A DNA stretch of 64,000 nt from Alteromonas sp. LMIT006 (GCF_024300645.1 NZ_CP101291.1:248001-312000); one strand, 5' to 3'. Shown: positions 17,807-28,088, numbered from the stretch's first letter. Translations and numbers: made by a program. Notes: a model not told the origin generated them from the letters alone.

Positions 17807-18991
17807 TTAGTCGATGATTTTCGCTACAACGCCCGCACCTACTGTACGGCCACCTTCACGGATTGCGAAGCGTAAACCTTCGTCCATCGCGATAGGTGCA
17901 ATTAGCTCAACAACAAACTTCAAGTTGTCGCCTGGCATTACCATCTCTACGCCTTCAGGTAGCTCTACCGCACCTGTTACGTCAGTCGTACGGAAGTAGA
18001 ACTGTGGACGATAGCCTTTGAAGAATGGCGTATGACGGCCACCTTCGTCTTTGCTTAGTACGTATACTTCTGCTTCAAACTTAGTGTGTGGGTTGATTGA
18101 ACCAGGCTTCGCCAATACTTGACCACGTTCAACTTCATCACGCTTAGTACCACGTAATAGAACACCAACGTTCTCACCTGCACGACCTTCGTCAAGCAGC
18201 TTACGGAACATCTCTACACCAGTACAAGTAGTAGTCGTAGTCTCTTTGATACCAACGATTTCGACTTCTTCACCAACTTTGATGATACCTTGCTCAACAC
18301 GACCGGTTACAACAGTACCACGACCAGAGATTGAGAATACATCTTCGATTGGCAAGATGAACGGCTTATCGATGTCACGCTCTGGCTCTGGGATGTATGA
18401 ATCTAGCGCTTCACCTAATTCAATGATTTTCGCTTCCCACGCTTCGTCACCTTCTAGGGCTTTCAGCGCTGAACCTTGGATAACTGGTAAGTCATCGCCT
18501 GGGAATTCATACTCAGAAAGAAGTTCACGAACTTCCATCTCGACTAATTCTAATAATTCTTCATCATCAACCATGTCACACTTGTTCATGAATACGATGA
18601 TGTAAGGTACGCCAACCTGACGACCTAATAGGATGTGCTCACGAGTCTGTGGCATTGGGCCATCAGTCGCCGCAACAACCAAAATCGCACCGTCCATCTG
18701 AGCAGCACCAGTGATCATGTTTTTAACATAGTCAGCGTGTCCTGGGCAGTCTACGTGCGCGTAGTGACGAGTAGGTGTGTCGTATTCAACGTGAGACGTT
18801 GCGATTGTGATACCACGCTCACGCTCTTCTGGAGCGTTGTCGATTTGATCGAATGCTTGCGCTGAACCACCGTAAGTCTTTGCTAGTACAGTAGTGATCG
18901 CTGCGGTTAATGTCGTTTTACCGTGGTCAACGTGGCCGATTGTACCTACGTTAACGTGCGGTTTCGTACGTTCAAACTTTTCTTTTGCCAT
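17807..18991 (-). CDS. tuf: translation elongation factor Tu
   Basis: A 394-residue EF-Tu that delivers aminoacyl-tRNA to the ribosome as a GTP complex. GTPase motifs: GHVDHGKT (P-loop), [16 protein letters not shown]. The start is the ATG of [14 protein letters not shown]; the frame runs 39 codons further up, but those overlap the upstream tRNA-Thr gene and are not translated protein. It is the last gene of a tRNA-Gly/tRNA-Thr/tuf unit, as for tufB of enterobacteria. Unlike that arrangement, no secE-nusG-rplK follows: a terminator closes the unit. Confidence 0.98.
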   Translation of the reverse strand: MAKEKFERTKPHVNVGTIGHVDHGKTTLTAAITTVLAKTYGGSAQAFDQIDNAPEERERGITIATSHVEYDTPTRHYAHVDCPGHADYVKNMITGAAQMDGAILVVAATDGPMPQTREHILLGRQVGVPYIIVFMNKCDMVDDEELLELVEMEVRELLSEYEFPGDDLPVIQGSALKALEGDEAWEAKIIELGEALDSYIPEPERDIDKPFILPIEDVFSISGRGTVVTGRVEQGIIKVGEEVEIVGIKETTTTTCTGVEMFRKLLDEGRAGENVGVLLRGTKRDEVERGQVLAKPGSINPHTKFEAEVYVLSKDEGGRHTPFFKGYRPQFYFRTTDVTGAVELPEGVEMVMPGDNLKFVVELIAPIAMDEGLRFAIREGGRTVGAGVVAKIID

Positions 18992-19047
18992 TGTTCTCTT
19001 TCCTAGCAAAGTTAATATTAAAGGTAAATTTTCAAAAAAGTTGATGA

Positions 19048-19123
19048 TGGTGCTGATAGGCAGATTTGAACTGCCGACCTCACCCTTACCAAGGGTGCGC
19101 TCTACCAACTGAGCTATATCAGC
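19048..19123 (-). tRNA. tRNA-Thr (GGT)
   Basis: A 76-nt cloverleaf with encoded CCA. Acceptor GCTGATA pairs with TATCAGC; anticodon loop CTTGGTAAG with GGT. It lies between tRNA-Gly and tuf, matching thrT-tufB order. Confidence 0.97.
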
Positions 19124-19137
19124 AACTTTCAGTCAAC

Positions 19138-19212
<75 letters not shown>

Positions 19213-19306
19213 AACTACTTTTTGTAAACCCGTTATTCGAGTCTAAAAACTTATGTAGCCTCGCTTTTTTCTAGCGCCATCAAGTCTTCTCGAAAAAAGT
19301 CCGTGT

Positions 19307-19334
19307 ATTATAGTGAGTGGTTATCTCGCGTCAA
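19307..19334 (-). promoter_or_regulatory. promoter for tRNA-Gly/tRNA-Thr/tuf
   Basis: On the minus strand TTGACG (19329-19334), a 16-bp spacer and a perfect TATAAT (19307-19312). It lies after the terminator that follows tRNA-Tyr, so the tuf half of the cluster has its own promoter. Confidence 0.8.
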
Positions 19335-19367
19335 GTGATTTTACAAGTGATTTTTAGATACCAAACA

Positions 19368-19390
19368 CAAAAAAACCACCTTAAGGTGGC
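19368..19390 (-). terminator. terminator after tRNA-Tyr
   Basis: On the minus strand CCACC-TTAA-GGTGG followed by TTTTTTT. Between it and the tRNA-Tyr 3' end is a second perfect hairpin (GTTTGAGT-AATC-ACTCAAAC, 19400-19419), likely a 3' processing or protection stem. Confidence 0.85.
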
Positions 19391-19425
19391 TTCAGAGCAG
19401 TTTGAGTAATCACTCAAACCAAAAA

Positions 19426-19510
19426 TGGTGGAGGGGGCAGGATTCGAACCTGCGAAGGCTGAGCCGGCAGATTTACAGTCTGCTCCCGTTGACCGCTTGG
19501 GTACCCCTCC
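19426..19510 (-). tRNA. tRNA-Tyr (GTA)
   Basis: An 85-nt class II tRNA with a long variable arm and encoded CCA. The acceptor is GGAGGGG, the anticodon is GTA in CTGTAAATC, and the T-loop is GGTTCGAATCC. Confidence 0.97.
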
Positions 19511-19517
19511 GAGTTGA

Positions 19518-19593
<76 letters not shown>

Positions 19594-19612
19594 ACGTCAT
19601 CAAGAGGTGCGC

Positions 19613-19641
19613 ATATTAGAGTAAACCACGGTGCTTGGCAA
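19613..19641 (-). promoter_or_regulatory. promoter for tRNA-Thr/tRNA-Tyr
   Basis: On the minus strand TTGCCA (19636-19641), a 17-bp spacer and TAATAT (19613-19618), followed by a GC-rich discriminator GCGCACC. Such discriminators are typical of stable-RNA promoters under stringent control. Confidence 0.8.
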
Positions 19642-19681
19642 CACTTAAATGCAAAAAAATATCAAAAAAGTGGGTTTTTTA

Positions 19682-20416
19682 TTATTTGTGTACAAAACGC
19701 GCCCATAATCCCAATAAAACCGCGTTTTGCAGGTGTTTTTTTGGTCGATGTTGTGTGTTCAACAATCTATAACCATCACCACCACTTAATATGAGTAAAT
19801 ATTGCTCAGAATATTGTGCAATTTGTGCTCGTGCGACTTCAACTATCCCTTGCAGTTGGGCTAAACAGCCATTTCCGACACATTCGTCTGTATGTTGACC
19901 TAACTGAATGTGGATCGGCCAATCTTCTGGCGCAAAGACTCTATCAGTATTTTGTAATAATATTTCTTGCAGTTGATGTAAGCCTGGCGCAATGAATCCT
20001 CCCTGATGCTGTCCTCTCACCACCACATCACAGGTTATCGCGGTGCCAGCATCCACCACCAAAAAGCTATCATGCTCGCATAATTGTGCCAAATACATGC
20101 CAGCACACATAGCCAGCCAGCGATCCACGCCCATATTTGCAATATTGGTGTATGAATTTTGTAGAGTTTCCCCTGCAATAAGTGCGTATTTTTCGGACTT
20201 GGCAATCGTCACCGGACATATGGTTGCAAGTGTTCGGGCGAAAGTTTTTGCACGTTCCGGATGTTTGACTGAAGAAATATACGCCGCATCTAAAGGCCCA
20301 ATATTGTTTAATAGCGTCTCTGGTGAATCAACAACCGCTTCTTCACCTGGTCCATATTTATCAGCAAGACAATATTTGACTCTGGTATTGCCAATATCAA
20401 TCAACAGGACGGACAC
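19682..20416 (-). CDS. coaX: type III pantothenate kinase
   Basis: A 244-residue kinase catalysing the first step of CoA synthesis, pantothenate + ATP to 4'-phosphopantothenate. ASKHA motifs: DIGNTRVKY near the N-terminus and VDAGTAITCDVV mid-protein. The start chosen is GTG 20416, placed 8 nt after GGAGGTG; longer in-frame starts lie inside birA without a ribosome-binding site. The gene overlaps the end of birA by 20 nt, so translation is probably coupled. CoaX replaces CoaA, which holds the equivalent slot in enterobacteria. Confidence 0.92.
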   Translation of the reverse strand: MSVLLIDIGNTRVKYCLADKYGPGEEAVVDSPETLLNNIGPLDAAYISSVKHPERAKTFARTLATICPVTIAKSEKYALIAGETLQNSYTNIANMGVDRWLAMCAGMYLAQLCEHDSFLVVDAGTAITCDVVVRGQHQGGFIAPGLHQLQEILLQNTDRVFAPEDWPIHIQLGQHTDECVGNGCLAQLQGIVEVARAQIAQYSEQYLLILSGGDGYRLLNTQHRPKKHLQNAVLLGLWARFVHK

Positions 20417-21368
20417 TGATTTCACCTCCGTGATATGCTTTAATTTCGCCATTAACCTGAACCAGTAACGCGCCTTGTTCATTTACCCCCATGCAAATCC
20501 CTGTAACTGTTTGTTTGCCAAGCAGGAGTTTCACTGGTTGGTGGTTAAAGGCATTTAGACGTTCCCAGCGCTCCTGGAACGGCGACAAGCCTTGCGTAGA
20601 AAACACCGTTAAATAATAATGCATTTTGGCTAGTAAGTTCGCCACTAACACATTGCGTTCAATCGGCGTATCAATATGACGCTGGGCACTCGTATAAGCC
20701 TGACCCAAGTCCAAGTCGTCGGGCAGATCAACATTTAATCCTATGCCAATCACTGTATGAACATCGTCCGCCACTGTGCCTTCGACTTCAACCAAAATCC
20801 CCGCCACTTTTGCCATATTAATATACACATCATTTGGCCACTTGAGTCCGATTTGTTGTATCCCCAAATCATCCAACACATCGGCGACCGCAATCCCGAC
20901 TACCAAAGATAGACCAGCAATAGTTTGATAGCCTCCACTAAAACACCAATACAAGGACAGATATACGTTGCTTGCAAAAGGTGAGTGCCACTGTCGTCCA
21001 TGTCTTCCTCGTCCGGCAGTTTGCGCCTCTGCGACACATGCATTGCCGCTATGCAAATGCATGATCCGGTCTTTGAGATAGGTGTTGGTCGAATCAATGA
21101 CAGGTAAGACTATACAATGAGCACTTCCTTGTCCTGTAAACTGATGATAATGATGATTAATCATATTGGCATCTAACAGAGACAACGGTTTAGCTACGCG
21201 ATACCCTTTGCCTTTTACCGAATAAATATCCACACCGATATCTTGCAAAGCTTTGATGTGCTTACCAATGGCTGCACGTGAAATCGAAAAGTACTCACCC
21301 AGCTCGGTACCCGAATGAAATTTGCCATCGGCCAAAATCCGCAGTAATTCATTGCGTAAATAGTTCAT
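20397..21368 (-). CDS. birA: bifunctional biotin-protein ligase and biotin operon repressor
   Basis: A 323-residue BirA. An N-terminal winged helix (about residues 5-60, SISRAAIGKHIKALQDIGVD) binds bio operators; the central ligase domain has the biotinyl-AMP loop AGRGRHGRQWHSPFA (about 118-132). A small C-terminal SH3-like domain follows. It attaches biotin to carboxylase carrier proteins and represses biotin synthesis when unused biotinyl-AMP accumulates. Its start directly abuts the murB stop; order murB-birA-coaX is conserved. Confidence 0.96.
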   Translation of the reverse strand: MNYLRNELLRILADGKFHSGTELGEYFSISRAAIGKHIKALQDIGVDIYSVKGKGYRVAKPLSLLDANMINHHYHQFTGQGSAHCIVLPVIDSTNTYLKDRIMHLHSGNACVAEAQTAGRGRHGRQWHSPFASNVYLSLYWCFSGGYQTIAGLSLVVGIAVADVLDDLGIQQIGLKWPNDVYINMAKVAGILVEVEGTVADDVHTVIGIGLNVDLPDDLDLGQAYTSAQRHIDTPIERNVLVANLLAKMHYYLTVFSTQGLSPFQERWERLNAFNHQPVKLLLGKQTVTGICMGVNEQGALLVQVNGEIKAYHGGEISVRPVD

Positions 21369-22361
21369 TTATAATTCAACCAGTCCATTACGTCCCAATA
21401 AGCGGACTTCGTTTTCTAAACGGATGCCAAATTTTGCCCAGACAGTTTCGCTGATCGTGCGCGCAAACGCTAAAACGTCTTGCCCTTTGGCATCTTTATA
21501 ATTTGTCAAAACAAGTGCCTGTGTAGGATGGCACTGCACACCGCCGTGAGTAATTCCTTTAAATCCACATTGCTCAATCAACCATCCTGCTGCAATTTTA
21601 ACCTGTCCATCCGCTTGTGGGTAACGAGGCACGTTGGAAAATTGAGCCAAAATCTCGTTCGCTTTGTCCTGAGAAACCACGGGGTTTTTGAAAAAACTCC
21701 CCGCATTACCAATCACAGATGGGTCTGGCAATTTGCTTCGTCTGATATCGATCACTTTGGTGTACACATCATGCATGGTCGGATTATCAAGCGCAGCGAG
21801 TTCACCATAGTGAGTCGCTAATGAATAGTCTTTGGGTAACCTAAAATTCACTTGCGTAATAAAGACCCTGCCATGCAATGATTGTTTAAAAATGCTATCT
21901 CGATAACCAAACAAGCATTCATTCGCCTGCTTAGTATGGAATGTATCTTGGTGAATATCATAATATTCTACAGAATGGATCAAAGTGCCTACCTCGACCC
22001 CATACGCGCCGATATTTTGAATGGGTGCAGCCCCTACTGTACCAGGAATCAACGCTAAATTCTCAAAGCCTCCAATGTTTTTATCCATACACCAAGTTAC
22101 TAGGTCGTGCCAGTTTTCACCTGAAGCAACGGATAACCAATAAGCCTCTTCGGATTCTTCAAGTGAGATCCCTTGCAATTTGTTGAGAACGAGCGTACCA
22201 GAATAGTCATCGATAAAAACCGTGTTACTCCCCTGACCTAATAAATAGAAAGGAGTAGATAGTTGGGATAACTGAGAGACATCGTTTTGACACAACAACG
22301 AGATACAATGCTGAGCAGAGTGTTGAAGGCCAAAGGTATGGAGGGATTGAGCGTTGATCAC
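21369..22361 (-). CDS. murB: UDP-N-acetylenolpyruvoylglucosamine reductase
   Basis: A 330-residue FAD enzyme making UDP-MurNAc with NADPH in peptidoglycan synthesis. Type I MurB motifs: LGQGSNTVF, NLALIPGTVGAAPIQNIGAYG, FGYRDSIFK, GNAGSFFKNPVV. The start is GTG at 22359-22361 with only a weak ribosome-binding site, and no better start is nearby. First gene of murB-birA-coaX. No rRNA operon precedes it, unlike the enterobacterial arrangement. Confidence 0.96.
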   Translation of the reverse strand: MINAQSLHTFGLQHSAQHCISLLCQNDVSQLSQLSTPFYLLGQGSNTVFIDDYSGTLVLNKLQGISLEESEEAYWLSVASGENWHDLVTWCMDKNIGGFENLALIPGTVGAAPIQNIGAYGVEVGTLIHSVEYYDIHQDTFHTKQANECLFGYRDSIFKQSLHGRVFITQVNFRLPKDYSLATHYGELAALDNPTMHDVYTKVIDIRRSKLPDPSVIGNAGSFFKNPVVSQDKANEILAQFSNVPRYPQADGQVKIAAGWLIEQCGFKGITHGGVQCHPTQALVLTNYKDAKGQDVLAFARTISETVWAKFGIRLENEVRLLGRNGLVEL

Positions 22362-22788
22362 AAGACAAAATTCGTTTTTTGCTTAGTATACCAACGCTCA
22401 GGTTCGTTACACAAGGTTAAGCATCAACCATCAGATAAGGCATCGTGTTTTCAACCGAAACGGGCAGGTCATCATTCAGTTTTGCTCGAGCCTAAATGTT
22501 CCAATCGGTTTAAACAAAAGATGACACGGCGCAGGCAATTTCGTTCTGCCTCAATCTTTAAATGGTAGTTTTGCACTGGCGTCCGCGAATGTGGCGCTGG
22601 CGTGAATTAAAAACATGGGGGCTCGGTGTATTTCAAGGTCGTAATTCACTCGATTACACTATCAAGTACAAGGCCCGTAAATTATTTGTTAATACTGCGG
22701 AACTATTTACATTATATTCACTCATAGGCATGTGTGTAATTTTGTATCGTAGTAAGCCATAGGATGGGCTGATTTGGTAGGTGATAGT
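22362..22788. other. 427-bp divergent intergenic region
   Basis: It separates murB (minus) from the repeat protein (plus). Two short plus-strand ORFs (22287-22568 and 22562-22762) have unlikely composition and no ribosome-binding site. Sequence before the repeat protein is AT-rich (TTATTTGTTAATAC, TTACATTATATTC) and probably holds its promoter, but no clear pair of hexamers stands out. Confidence 0.5.
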
Positions 22789-23577
22789 ATGTTTGAGTTC
22801 AGAAGTCTTGTCTCATTGAGTTTACTGGCTTTTTGTTTATCGGGTACTGCGGTAGCAATGGAAGCGAACGTTGATTCCAACAACAATGCTGAATGGAAAC
22901 TAGATCAAGACTTTTTGGAACGCCAAGTTGCACAGTCAATGTCTCCAGGTCGTTCGGTAAGAACGCTTATTGGACACTACCCAGAAAGTATCAGGAGCAT
23001 TGTTTCTGTCGCGCTAGACACTTACCCAGATAATTACAAAGAAATTATCCATTCTGCTATTTCTGCACAACCATTTTCTGCTGAAGATATTGTGACAATT
23101 GCGGTTGAGAAAGGGATAACAGAATGCGAATCGATTGTTGAAACTGCAATCAAAGCTGAGCCGAGTTATGTGAGCTTCGTGACTCGTGCTGCAGCGAATG
23201 CTTCACCTGAAGATTTTGAGGATATTTTGCGTGTTGCTGTGGTCACCGAGCCCGAATCAGCAGACAAAATCATTCAAATTGTAGCCAAGTCATATCCTGA
23301 ACGCATTGCCGAAATTTTGTCTAACACATTACAGTATGTACCCTATGTGGGTGAGTATGTTGTCGATGCCCTGCTTGCAGTATTTCCAGACAAAGCCGAA
23401 GAAGTTGTTGAGGTTTCAGTGCGAGAAGTACGCGCGGAAACTGCACAAGTGGAAAAAGTCATTTCCGCTGCCCTTAATGCAGGTGTCGATGCTGAAGTGG
23501 TTTCTCAATCTGCAATCAAAGGGGGGGCTACCTCTGACGAAGTGATGGCAGCCATTAATAAACAGAGCAATAATTAA
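22789..23577 (+). CDS. secreted protein with ten 15-residue helical repeats
   Basis: Unrecognised family. A 262-residue protein from ATG 22789 (preceded by TAGGTGAT); a TTG five codons earlier is less likely. The signal peptide ends about SGTAVAMEA. From residue 64 a 15-residue unit of the form xP-x(4)-hydrophobic pair-xxA repeats in strict register. Prolines stand at residues 65, 80, 95, 125, 140, 155, 170, 185 and 200, with a proline-free unit at 110. Each unit would form one amphipathic helix, giving a short solenoid. Units include YPDNYKEIIHSAISA and EPESADKIIQIVAKS. Charge is acidic, with no enzyme motif. A binding or scaffold role in the periplasm is inference. It is monocistronic and ends at a strong terminator. 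Confidence 0.8.
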   Translation: MFEFRSLVSLSLLAFCLSGTAVAMEANVDSNNNAEWKLDQDFLERQVAQSMSPGRSVRTLIGHYPESIRSIVSVALDTYPDNYKEIIHSAISAQPFSAEDIVTIAVEKGITECESIVETAIKAEPSYVSFVTRAAANASPEDFEDILRVAVVTEPESADKIIQIVAKSYPERIAEILSNTLQYVPYVGEYVVDALLAVFPDKAEEVVEVSVREVRAETAQVEKVISAALNAGVDAEVVSQSAIKGGATSDEVMAAINKQSNN

Positions 23578-23613
23578 TTGTAATCAGTGCCCAGATATAG
23601 TGCCACACAAAAC

Positions 23614-23647
23614 AAAAAACCCGCCATCAAGCGATAGGCGGGTTTTT
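23614..23647. terminator. bidirectional terminator between repeat protein and rplQ
   Basis: CCCGCC pairs with GGCGGG around an 11-nt loop, with TTTTT on the plus strand and TTTTTTG on the minus strand. It ends both the repeat-protein transcript and the alpha ribosomal operon. Confidence 0.92.
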
Positions 23648-23662
23648 AGTATTGAGCAATAA

Positions 23663-24064
23663 TTACTCTTCCGTTGCTTCCACTACTTCTTCAGCAGCTT
23701 CAACTTCTGGACGGTCTACTAATTCAACGTAGGCCATAGGTGCTTTATCACCAGTACGGAAACCGCACTTTAAGATACGTACGTAACCGCCTGGGCGAGC
23801 TTCGTAACGTGGGCCTAGTTCGTTAAATAATTTACCAACAACTTCTTTATCACCGGTGCGAGCCATCGCTAAACGACGGTTTGCAACGCTGTCACGCTTA
23901 GCCATAGTAATTAATGGCTCAATAACACGGCGTAATTCTTTTGCTTTAGGTAAAGTCGTTTTAATCACTTCATGCTTAACCAATGAACCGGCCATGTTTT
24001 TAAACATAGCTTTACGATGGCTGCTGTTGCGATTTAACTTACGACCACTTTTAAGATGGCGCAT
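23663..24064 (-). CDS. rplQ: ribosomal protein bL17
   Basis: A 133-residue large-subunit protein starting [17 protein letters not shown], the conserved bL17 N-terminus. The acidic tail ([14 protein letters not shown]) is a little longer than in E. coli. Last gene of the alpha operon, 12 bp after rpoA and followed by the bidirectional terminator. Confidence 0.98.
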   Translation of the reverse strand: MRHLKSGRKLNRNSSHRKAMFKNMAGSLVKHEVIKTTLPKAKELRRVIEPLITMAKRDSVANRRLAMARTGDKEVVGKLFNELGPRYEARPGGYVRILKCGFRTGDKAPMAYVELVDRPEVEAAEEVVEATEE

Positions 24065-24076
24065 AGCTTTATCCTT

Positions 24077-25057
24077 CTATTCCGCGATGCTTTCTGGTGG
24101 CCAGTTCTCTAGGCGCATGCCTAAAGACAAACCACGTGAAGCAAGCACGTCTTTAATTTCTGTTAATGACTTCTTACCAAGGTTAGGAGTCTTTAATAAC
24201 TCAACCTCAGTACGTTGTACAAGGTCACCAATGTACTGGACTGCTTCAGCTTTTAAACAGTTCGCTGAACGTACGGTCAATTCTAAATCATCCACTGGAC
24301 GCAATAGAATTGGATCAAATTCAGGCTTCTCTTCTTTGGCTTCTGGCACAGAAACATCTCGTAAATCTACGAATGCATCCAGCTGTTCAGCTAAGATAGT
24401 AGCAGAGCGACGAATCGCTTCTTCTGGATCTAAAGTACCGTCAGTTTCCATATCGATAATCAACTTATCTAAGTCAGTGCGTTGTTCAACACGCGCTGAT
24501 TCGACTGAGTATGCGATACGAGCAACTGGGCTGTATGAAGCATCAACCAGTAAACGACCAATTGGACGATCATCATCTTCTGAAGAACGACGCACTGATG
24601 CAGGAACATAACCACGACCAAGCTCTACTTTGATGCGCATTGCAACGTCAGTATTACCGGTAATCGTACAAATAACATGGTCAGGGTTTGCGATTTCAAC
24701 ATCACCATCGTGCTGGATATCACCAGCAACAACTACACCAGGACCAGATTTTTGTAGGGTTAGTGTCGCTTCAGTTTTACCTTCAAGACGTACTGCTAAG
24801 CCTTTTAAGTTTAAAAGGATTTCGATGACGTCTTCTTGCACGCCCTCTTTTGAGCTGTATTCATGTTCTACACCGTCAATTTCTACTTCAGTTACCGCTA
24901 CGCCAGGCATAGACGATAAAAGAATACGACGTAGTGCATTACCTAGAGTATGACCGAAGCCACGCTCTAAAGGCTCTAATACAACTTTTGCGCGTGTTGG
25001 TGAAACGTTTTCAATCTCAACCAATCTTGGTTTTAGGAATTCAGTTACAGATCCCAC
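24077..25057 (-). CDS. rpoA: RNA polymerase alpha subunit
   Basis: A 326-residue alpha subunit. The N-terminal domain (to about residue 235) dimerises and assembles beta/beta'; the C-terminal domain (about 250-326, [16 protein letters not shown] and [16 protein letters not shown]) binds UP elements and activators. The start is GTG 25057, positioned after AGAGGA; a nearby ATG (25062-25064) is out of frame. It sits between rpsD and rplQ in the alpha operon. Confidence 0.98.
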   Translation of the reverse strand: MGSVTEFLKPRLVEIENVSPTRAKVVLEPLERGFGHTLGNALRRILLSSMPGVAVTEVEIDGVEHEYSSKEGVQEDVIEILLNLKGLAVRLEGKTEATLTLQKSGPGVVVAGDIQHDGDVEIANPDHVICTITGNTDVAMRIKVELGRGYVPASVRRSSEDDDRPIGRLLVDASYSPVARIAYSVESARVEQRTDLDKLIIDMETDGTLDPEEAIRRSATILAEQLDAFVDLRDVSVPEAKEEKPEFDPILLRPVDDLELTVRSANCLKAEAVQYIGDLVQRTEVELLKTPNLGKKSLTEIKDVLASRGLSLGMRLENWPPESIAE

Positions 25058-25078
25058 AATGCATCCTCTTTAGTTAAC

Positions 25079-25699
25079 TTACTTAGAGTAAAGTTCGACG
25101 ATCAACTGTTCGTTAATTTCTGCAGATAGATCTTCACGCTCAGGTAAACGTTTAAACGTACCTTCAAGTTTAGAACCATCTACTTCGATCCACGTTGGCT
25201 TCTCACGCTGTTCAGATAACTCAACAGCTGCAGTGATACGAGCTTGTTTCTTAGCTTTTTCACGAACAGATACAACTGTTTCTGCAGAAACCTGGAATGA
25301 AGGAATATTAACCACTTGTCCGTTGACACAAATCGCTTTGTGGCTTACAAGCTGACGCGCTTCAGCACGTGTGCTTGCGTAACCCATGCGATAAACGACG
25401 TTATCAAGGCGTTGTTCTAACAACTGTAACAAGTTTTCACCTGTGTTACCTTTTAAACGAGCCGCTTCTTTGTAGTAGTTACGGAATTGCTTTTCAAGTA
25501 CACCGTACATACGACGTACTTTTTGTTTTTCACGTAATTGTAAGCCGTAATCAGATAAACGACCGCGACGAGCACCGTGCTGGCCAGGAGCGTTTTCTAA
25601 TTTACACTTAGTATCAATTGCACGAACGCCACTCTTAAGGAACAAGTCAGTTCCTTCGCGACGACTTAGTTTGAGTTTAGGACCCAAATATCTTGCCAT
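25079..25699 (-). CDS. rpsD: ribosomal protein uS4
   Basis: A 206-residue primary 16S rRNA-binding protein starting [20 protein letters not shown], with an S4 RNA-binding domain in the middle ([20 protein letters not shown]). In enterobacteria S4 represses the alpha operon by binding the rpsM leader. The same gene order makes that control possible here, though I could not confirm the pseudoknot. Confidence 0.98.
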   Translation of the reverse strand: MARYLGPKLKLSRREGTDLFLKSGVRAIDTKCKLENAPGQHGARRGRLSDYGLQLREKQKVRRMYGVLEKQFRNYYKEAARLKGNTGENLLQLLEQRLDNVVYRMGYASTRAEARQLVSHKAICVNGQVVNIPSFQVSAETVVSVREKAKKQARITAAVELSEQREKPTWIEVDGSKLEGTFKRLPEREDLSAEINEQLIVELYSK

Positions 25700-25723
25700 G
25701 ATCTTTCTCCAACTGTCCGTCGA

Positions 25724-26113
25724 TTAAACGCGACGTTTTTTCGGTGGACGACAACCGTTGTGAGGAATAGGCGTCACATCGGTAATGTTAGTGATCTTGT
25801 AACCAGTTGCATTCAAAGCACGGATCGCAGACTCACGGCCTGGACCTGGACCTTTAACGAACACTTCAAGGTTCTTAAGACCATATTCTTGTGCTGCTTC
25901 ACCAGCGCGCTCCGCCGCAACCTGTGCAGCAAATGGGGTAGATTTACGTGAACCACGGAAACCTGAACCACCAGAAGTCGCCCATGCTAAGGCATTGCCT
26001 TGACGGTCGGTGATAGTCACAATCGTATTGTTGAAAGAAGCATGGATATGAGCCATACCATCAGCAACTTGACGTTTTGCGCGTTTACGCGCACGAGTAG
26101 GTGCTTTTGCCAT
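25724..26113 (-). CDS. rpsK: ribosomal protein uS11
   Basis: A 129-residue small-subunit platform protein. Conserved blocks: [22 protein letters not shown] and the C-terminal [18 protein letters not shown]. It lies 15 bp after rpsM and 24 bp before rpsD. Confidence 0.98.
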   Translation of the reverse strand: MAKAPTRARKRAKRQVADGMAHIHASFNNTIVTITDRQGNALAWATSGGSGFRGSRKSTPFAAQVAAERAGEAAQEYGLKNLEVFVKGPGPGRESAIRALNATGYKITNITDVTPIPHNGCRPPKKRRV

Positions 26114-26128
26114 TACTTTATCCCCCGC

Positions 26129-26485
26129 TTACTTTTTAATTGGCTTACGAGGACCTTTACGGGTACGCGCATTGGTTTTAGTGCGCTGACCACGTAGAGG
26201 TAAGCTACGACGGTGGCGAATACCACGGAAGCAACCTAGGTCCATCAAACGTTTGATGCTCATTGATACTTCACGACGTAAGTCACCTTCAACAGTGAAC
26301 TTAGCTACTTCATCACGAAGTTTATCAATAGTTGTTTCGTCAAGATCTTTGATCTTGGTTTCTTCTGCAACACCAGCAGATGCACAAATGCTTTTTGCAC
26401 GTGTAGCACCGATACCGAAAATCGCTTGTAGCGCGATTACTGTATGCTTGTGTTCAGGAATGTTAATGCCGGCTATACGGGCCAT
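26129..26485 (-). CDS. rpsM: ribosomal protein uS13
   Basis: A 118-residue protein of the 30S head, contacting the P-site tRNA and the 50S subunit. It starts [20 protein letters not shown], preceded by AGAGGAG; a 23-codon in-frame extension upstream is not conserved. The C-terminus [18 protein letters not shown] is typical. First gene of the alpha operon. Confidence 0.98.
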   Translation of the reverse strand: MARIAGINIPEHKHTVIALQAIFGIGATRAKSICASAGVAEETKIKDLDETTIDKLRDEVAKFTVEGDLRREVSMSIKRLMDLGCFRGIRHRRSLPLRGQRTKTNARTRKGPRKPIKK

Positions 26486-26559
26486 TAACAGCACTCCTCT
26501 AGTTTTGGGTTGACTAATCGTAAAAAGCCCGTAAGGATACTTACTTGTCAACAATTTTG
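26486..26559 (-). promoter_or_regulatory. alpha operon leader with TTGACA element
   Basis: Downstream of the spc-operon terminator the minus strand carries a perfect TTGACA but no clear -10 at standard spacing. A GC-containing hairpin-prone segment (CTTACGGGCTTTTTACG) and an AGAGGAG ribosome-binding site before rpsM follow. This is the expected place for the alpha operon promoter and S4-responsive leader; both assignments are inference. Confidence 0.4.
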
Positions 26560-26600
26560 CAAATAAAAGAATAAAACACCTAACCTTTGGTTAGGTGTTA
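26560..26600 (-). terminator. terminator ending the spc operon after rpmJ
   Basis: A perfect 11-bp stem (AACACCTAACC / GGTTAGGTGTT, 3-nt loop) is followed on the minus strand by the U-rich TTTATTCTTTTA. It separates the spc and alpha operons. Confidence 0.88.
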
Positions 26601-26617
26601 AACATTCTCAACTTTGA

Positions 26618-26731
26618 TTAACCTTGCCTTTGCTTATGCTTAGGCTCGATGCAAATCACTCGAACAACACCGTTGCGCTTAATGATTTTGCAATTACGGC
26701 AAATCTTTTTTACGGATGCACGAACTTTCAT
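26618..26731 (-). CDS. rpmJ: ribosomal protein bL36, zinc-binding form
   Basis: A 37-residue protein: [20 protein letters not shown] and onward, ending KHKQRQG. Cys11, Cys14, Cys27 and His32 make the zinc ribbon, so this is the zinc-requiring (C+) form. It is found by reading the gap after secY. Last gene of the spc operon, 37 bp after secY, as in E. coli. Confidence 0.97.
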   Translation of the reverse strand: MKVRASVKKICRNCKIIKRNGVVRVICIEPKHKQRQG

Positions 26732-26768
26732 TTCATCACTCCGAATGGCAAACTTATCGGTAACAGCC

Positions 26769-28088
26769 TTAGCGGCCGTAACCTTTAAGATTCGCTTTTT
26801 TCAGCACTGACTCATACTGACTCGACATCAGATGGGTCTGTACTTGTGCCATGAAATCCATAATTACGACCACAATGATCAATAATGATGTGCCGCCAAA
26901 GTAGAACGGAACATTCCACGTTAACAACATGAATTCAGGCACTAAACAAACAAAGGTAATATAAATCGCACCAGCTAGTGTTAAGCGCGTCATTACTTTG
27001 TCGAGATAACGTGAAGTTTGTTCACCAGGACGAATCCCAGGGACAAACGCACCAGATTTTTTGAGGTTATCTGCTGTTTCTCGCGGGTTGAAAGTCAACG
27101 CCGTGTAGAAGAAGCAGAAAAACACAATTGCTGCTGCATACAAACCCACATATAACGGTTGACCTGGCGATAACATTAACGCCACGTCTTGCAACCAAGA
27201 GGTCGCTTCATTCTGTCCAAACCAACCAGCAATCGTGCCGGGGAATAGAATGATACTTGAGGCAAAAATAGGAGGTATAACACCTGCCATGTTCACCTTT
27301 AATGGTAAGTGTGAGCTTTGTGCTTGGTACATCTTACGACCCTGTTGACGTTTTGCGTAATTCACAACGATGCGACGCTGTGCACGTTCAACGAACACGA
27401 CCAAATAAGTAAGACCCATCACAATCGCAGCAATCAAAAGCAAGAAAATTAAATTGATCTCACCTTGACGTGCTTGCTCTGCAGTCTGACCGATAGCCGT
27501 CGGTAAGCCTGCCACAATACCTGCAAATATCAGAATGGAGATACCGTTACCAATACCTCGTTCCGTAATTTGTTCACCTAGCCACATTAGGAACATGGTT
27601 CCTGTGACCAAACTAACTACTGCTGTAAAATAGAATCCGAAGCCAGGATTAATCACTAGACCACTGATCAAGTTAGGTAAACCAGTCGCCACACCAATTG
27701 ATTGGAATGTAGCAAGTACTAACGTCAAATAACGTGTGTACTGGCTAATTTTACGACGACCTTGTTCACCTTCCTTCTTCAATTCCATCAGCGGAGGATG
27801 TACCGCTGACAACAATTGAACAATAATCGATGCAGTGATGTAGGGCATAATCCCAAGCGCTAATATCGATGCACGCTCTAAAGCACCACCTGAGAACATG
27901 TTAAACATTTCTACAATAGTGCCTTTTTGTTGCTCAAATAATTGAGACAACACAGCTGCATCAATACCAGGAATTGGCACGTATGAACCTAAGCGGAATA
28001 CGATTATCGCACCGAGTACGAAAAACAATCTGCTGCGTAGTTCACTTAAGCCGTTCTGCGCGCCTGAAGTCATACCTGGTTTCGCCAT
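26769..28088 (-). CDS. secY: protein translocase subunit SecY
   Basis: A 439-residue inner-membrane channel with ten transmembrane helices, the core of the SecYEG translocon. Family signatures: the plug region after [40 protein letters not shown], and the C-terminal [20 protein letters not shown]. It lies 4 bp after rplO. Confidence 0.98.
   Translation of the reverse strand: MAKPGMTSGAQNGLSELRSRLFFVLGAIIVFRLGSYVPIPGIDAAVLSQLFEQQKGTIVEMFNMFSGGALERASILALGIMPYITASIIVQLLSAVHPPLMELKKEGEQGRRKISQYTRYLTLVLATFQSIGVATGLPNLISGLVINPGFGFYFTAVVSLVTGTMFLMWLGEQITERGIGNGISILIFAGIVAGLPTAIGQTAEQARQGEINLIFLLLIAAIVMGLTYLVVFVERAQRRIVVNYAKRQQGRKMYQAQSSHLPLKVNMAGVIPPIFASSIILFPGTIAGWFGQNEATSWLQDVALMLSPGQPLYVGLYAAAIVFFCFFYTALTFNPRETADNLKKSGAFVPGIRPGEQTSRYLDKVMTRLTLAGAIYITFVCLVPEFMLLTWNVPFYFGGTSLLIIVVVIMDFMAQVQTHLMSSQYESVLKKANLKGYGR

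Noticed and set aside
18992..19108. 39-codon N-terminal extension of EF-Tu
   Set aside because: The extension overlaps tRNA-Thr(GGT) and includes residues encoded by tRNA sequence; EF-Tu begins at MAKEKF.
22287..22762. Two overlapping plus-strand ORFs upstream of the repeat protein
   Set aside because: Skewed composition, no ribosome-binding site, and the first overlaps murB on the other strand. Treated as non-coding.
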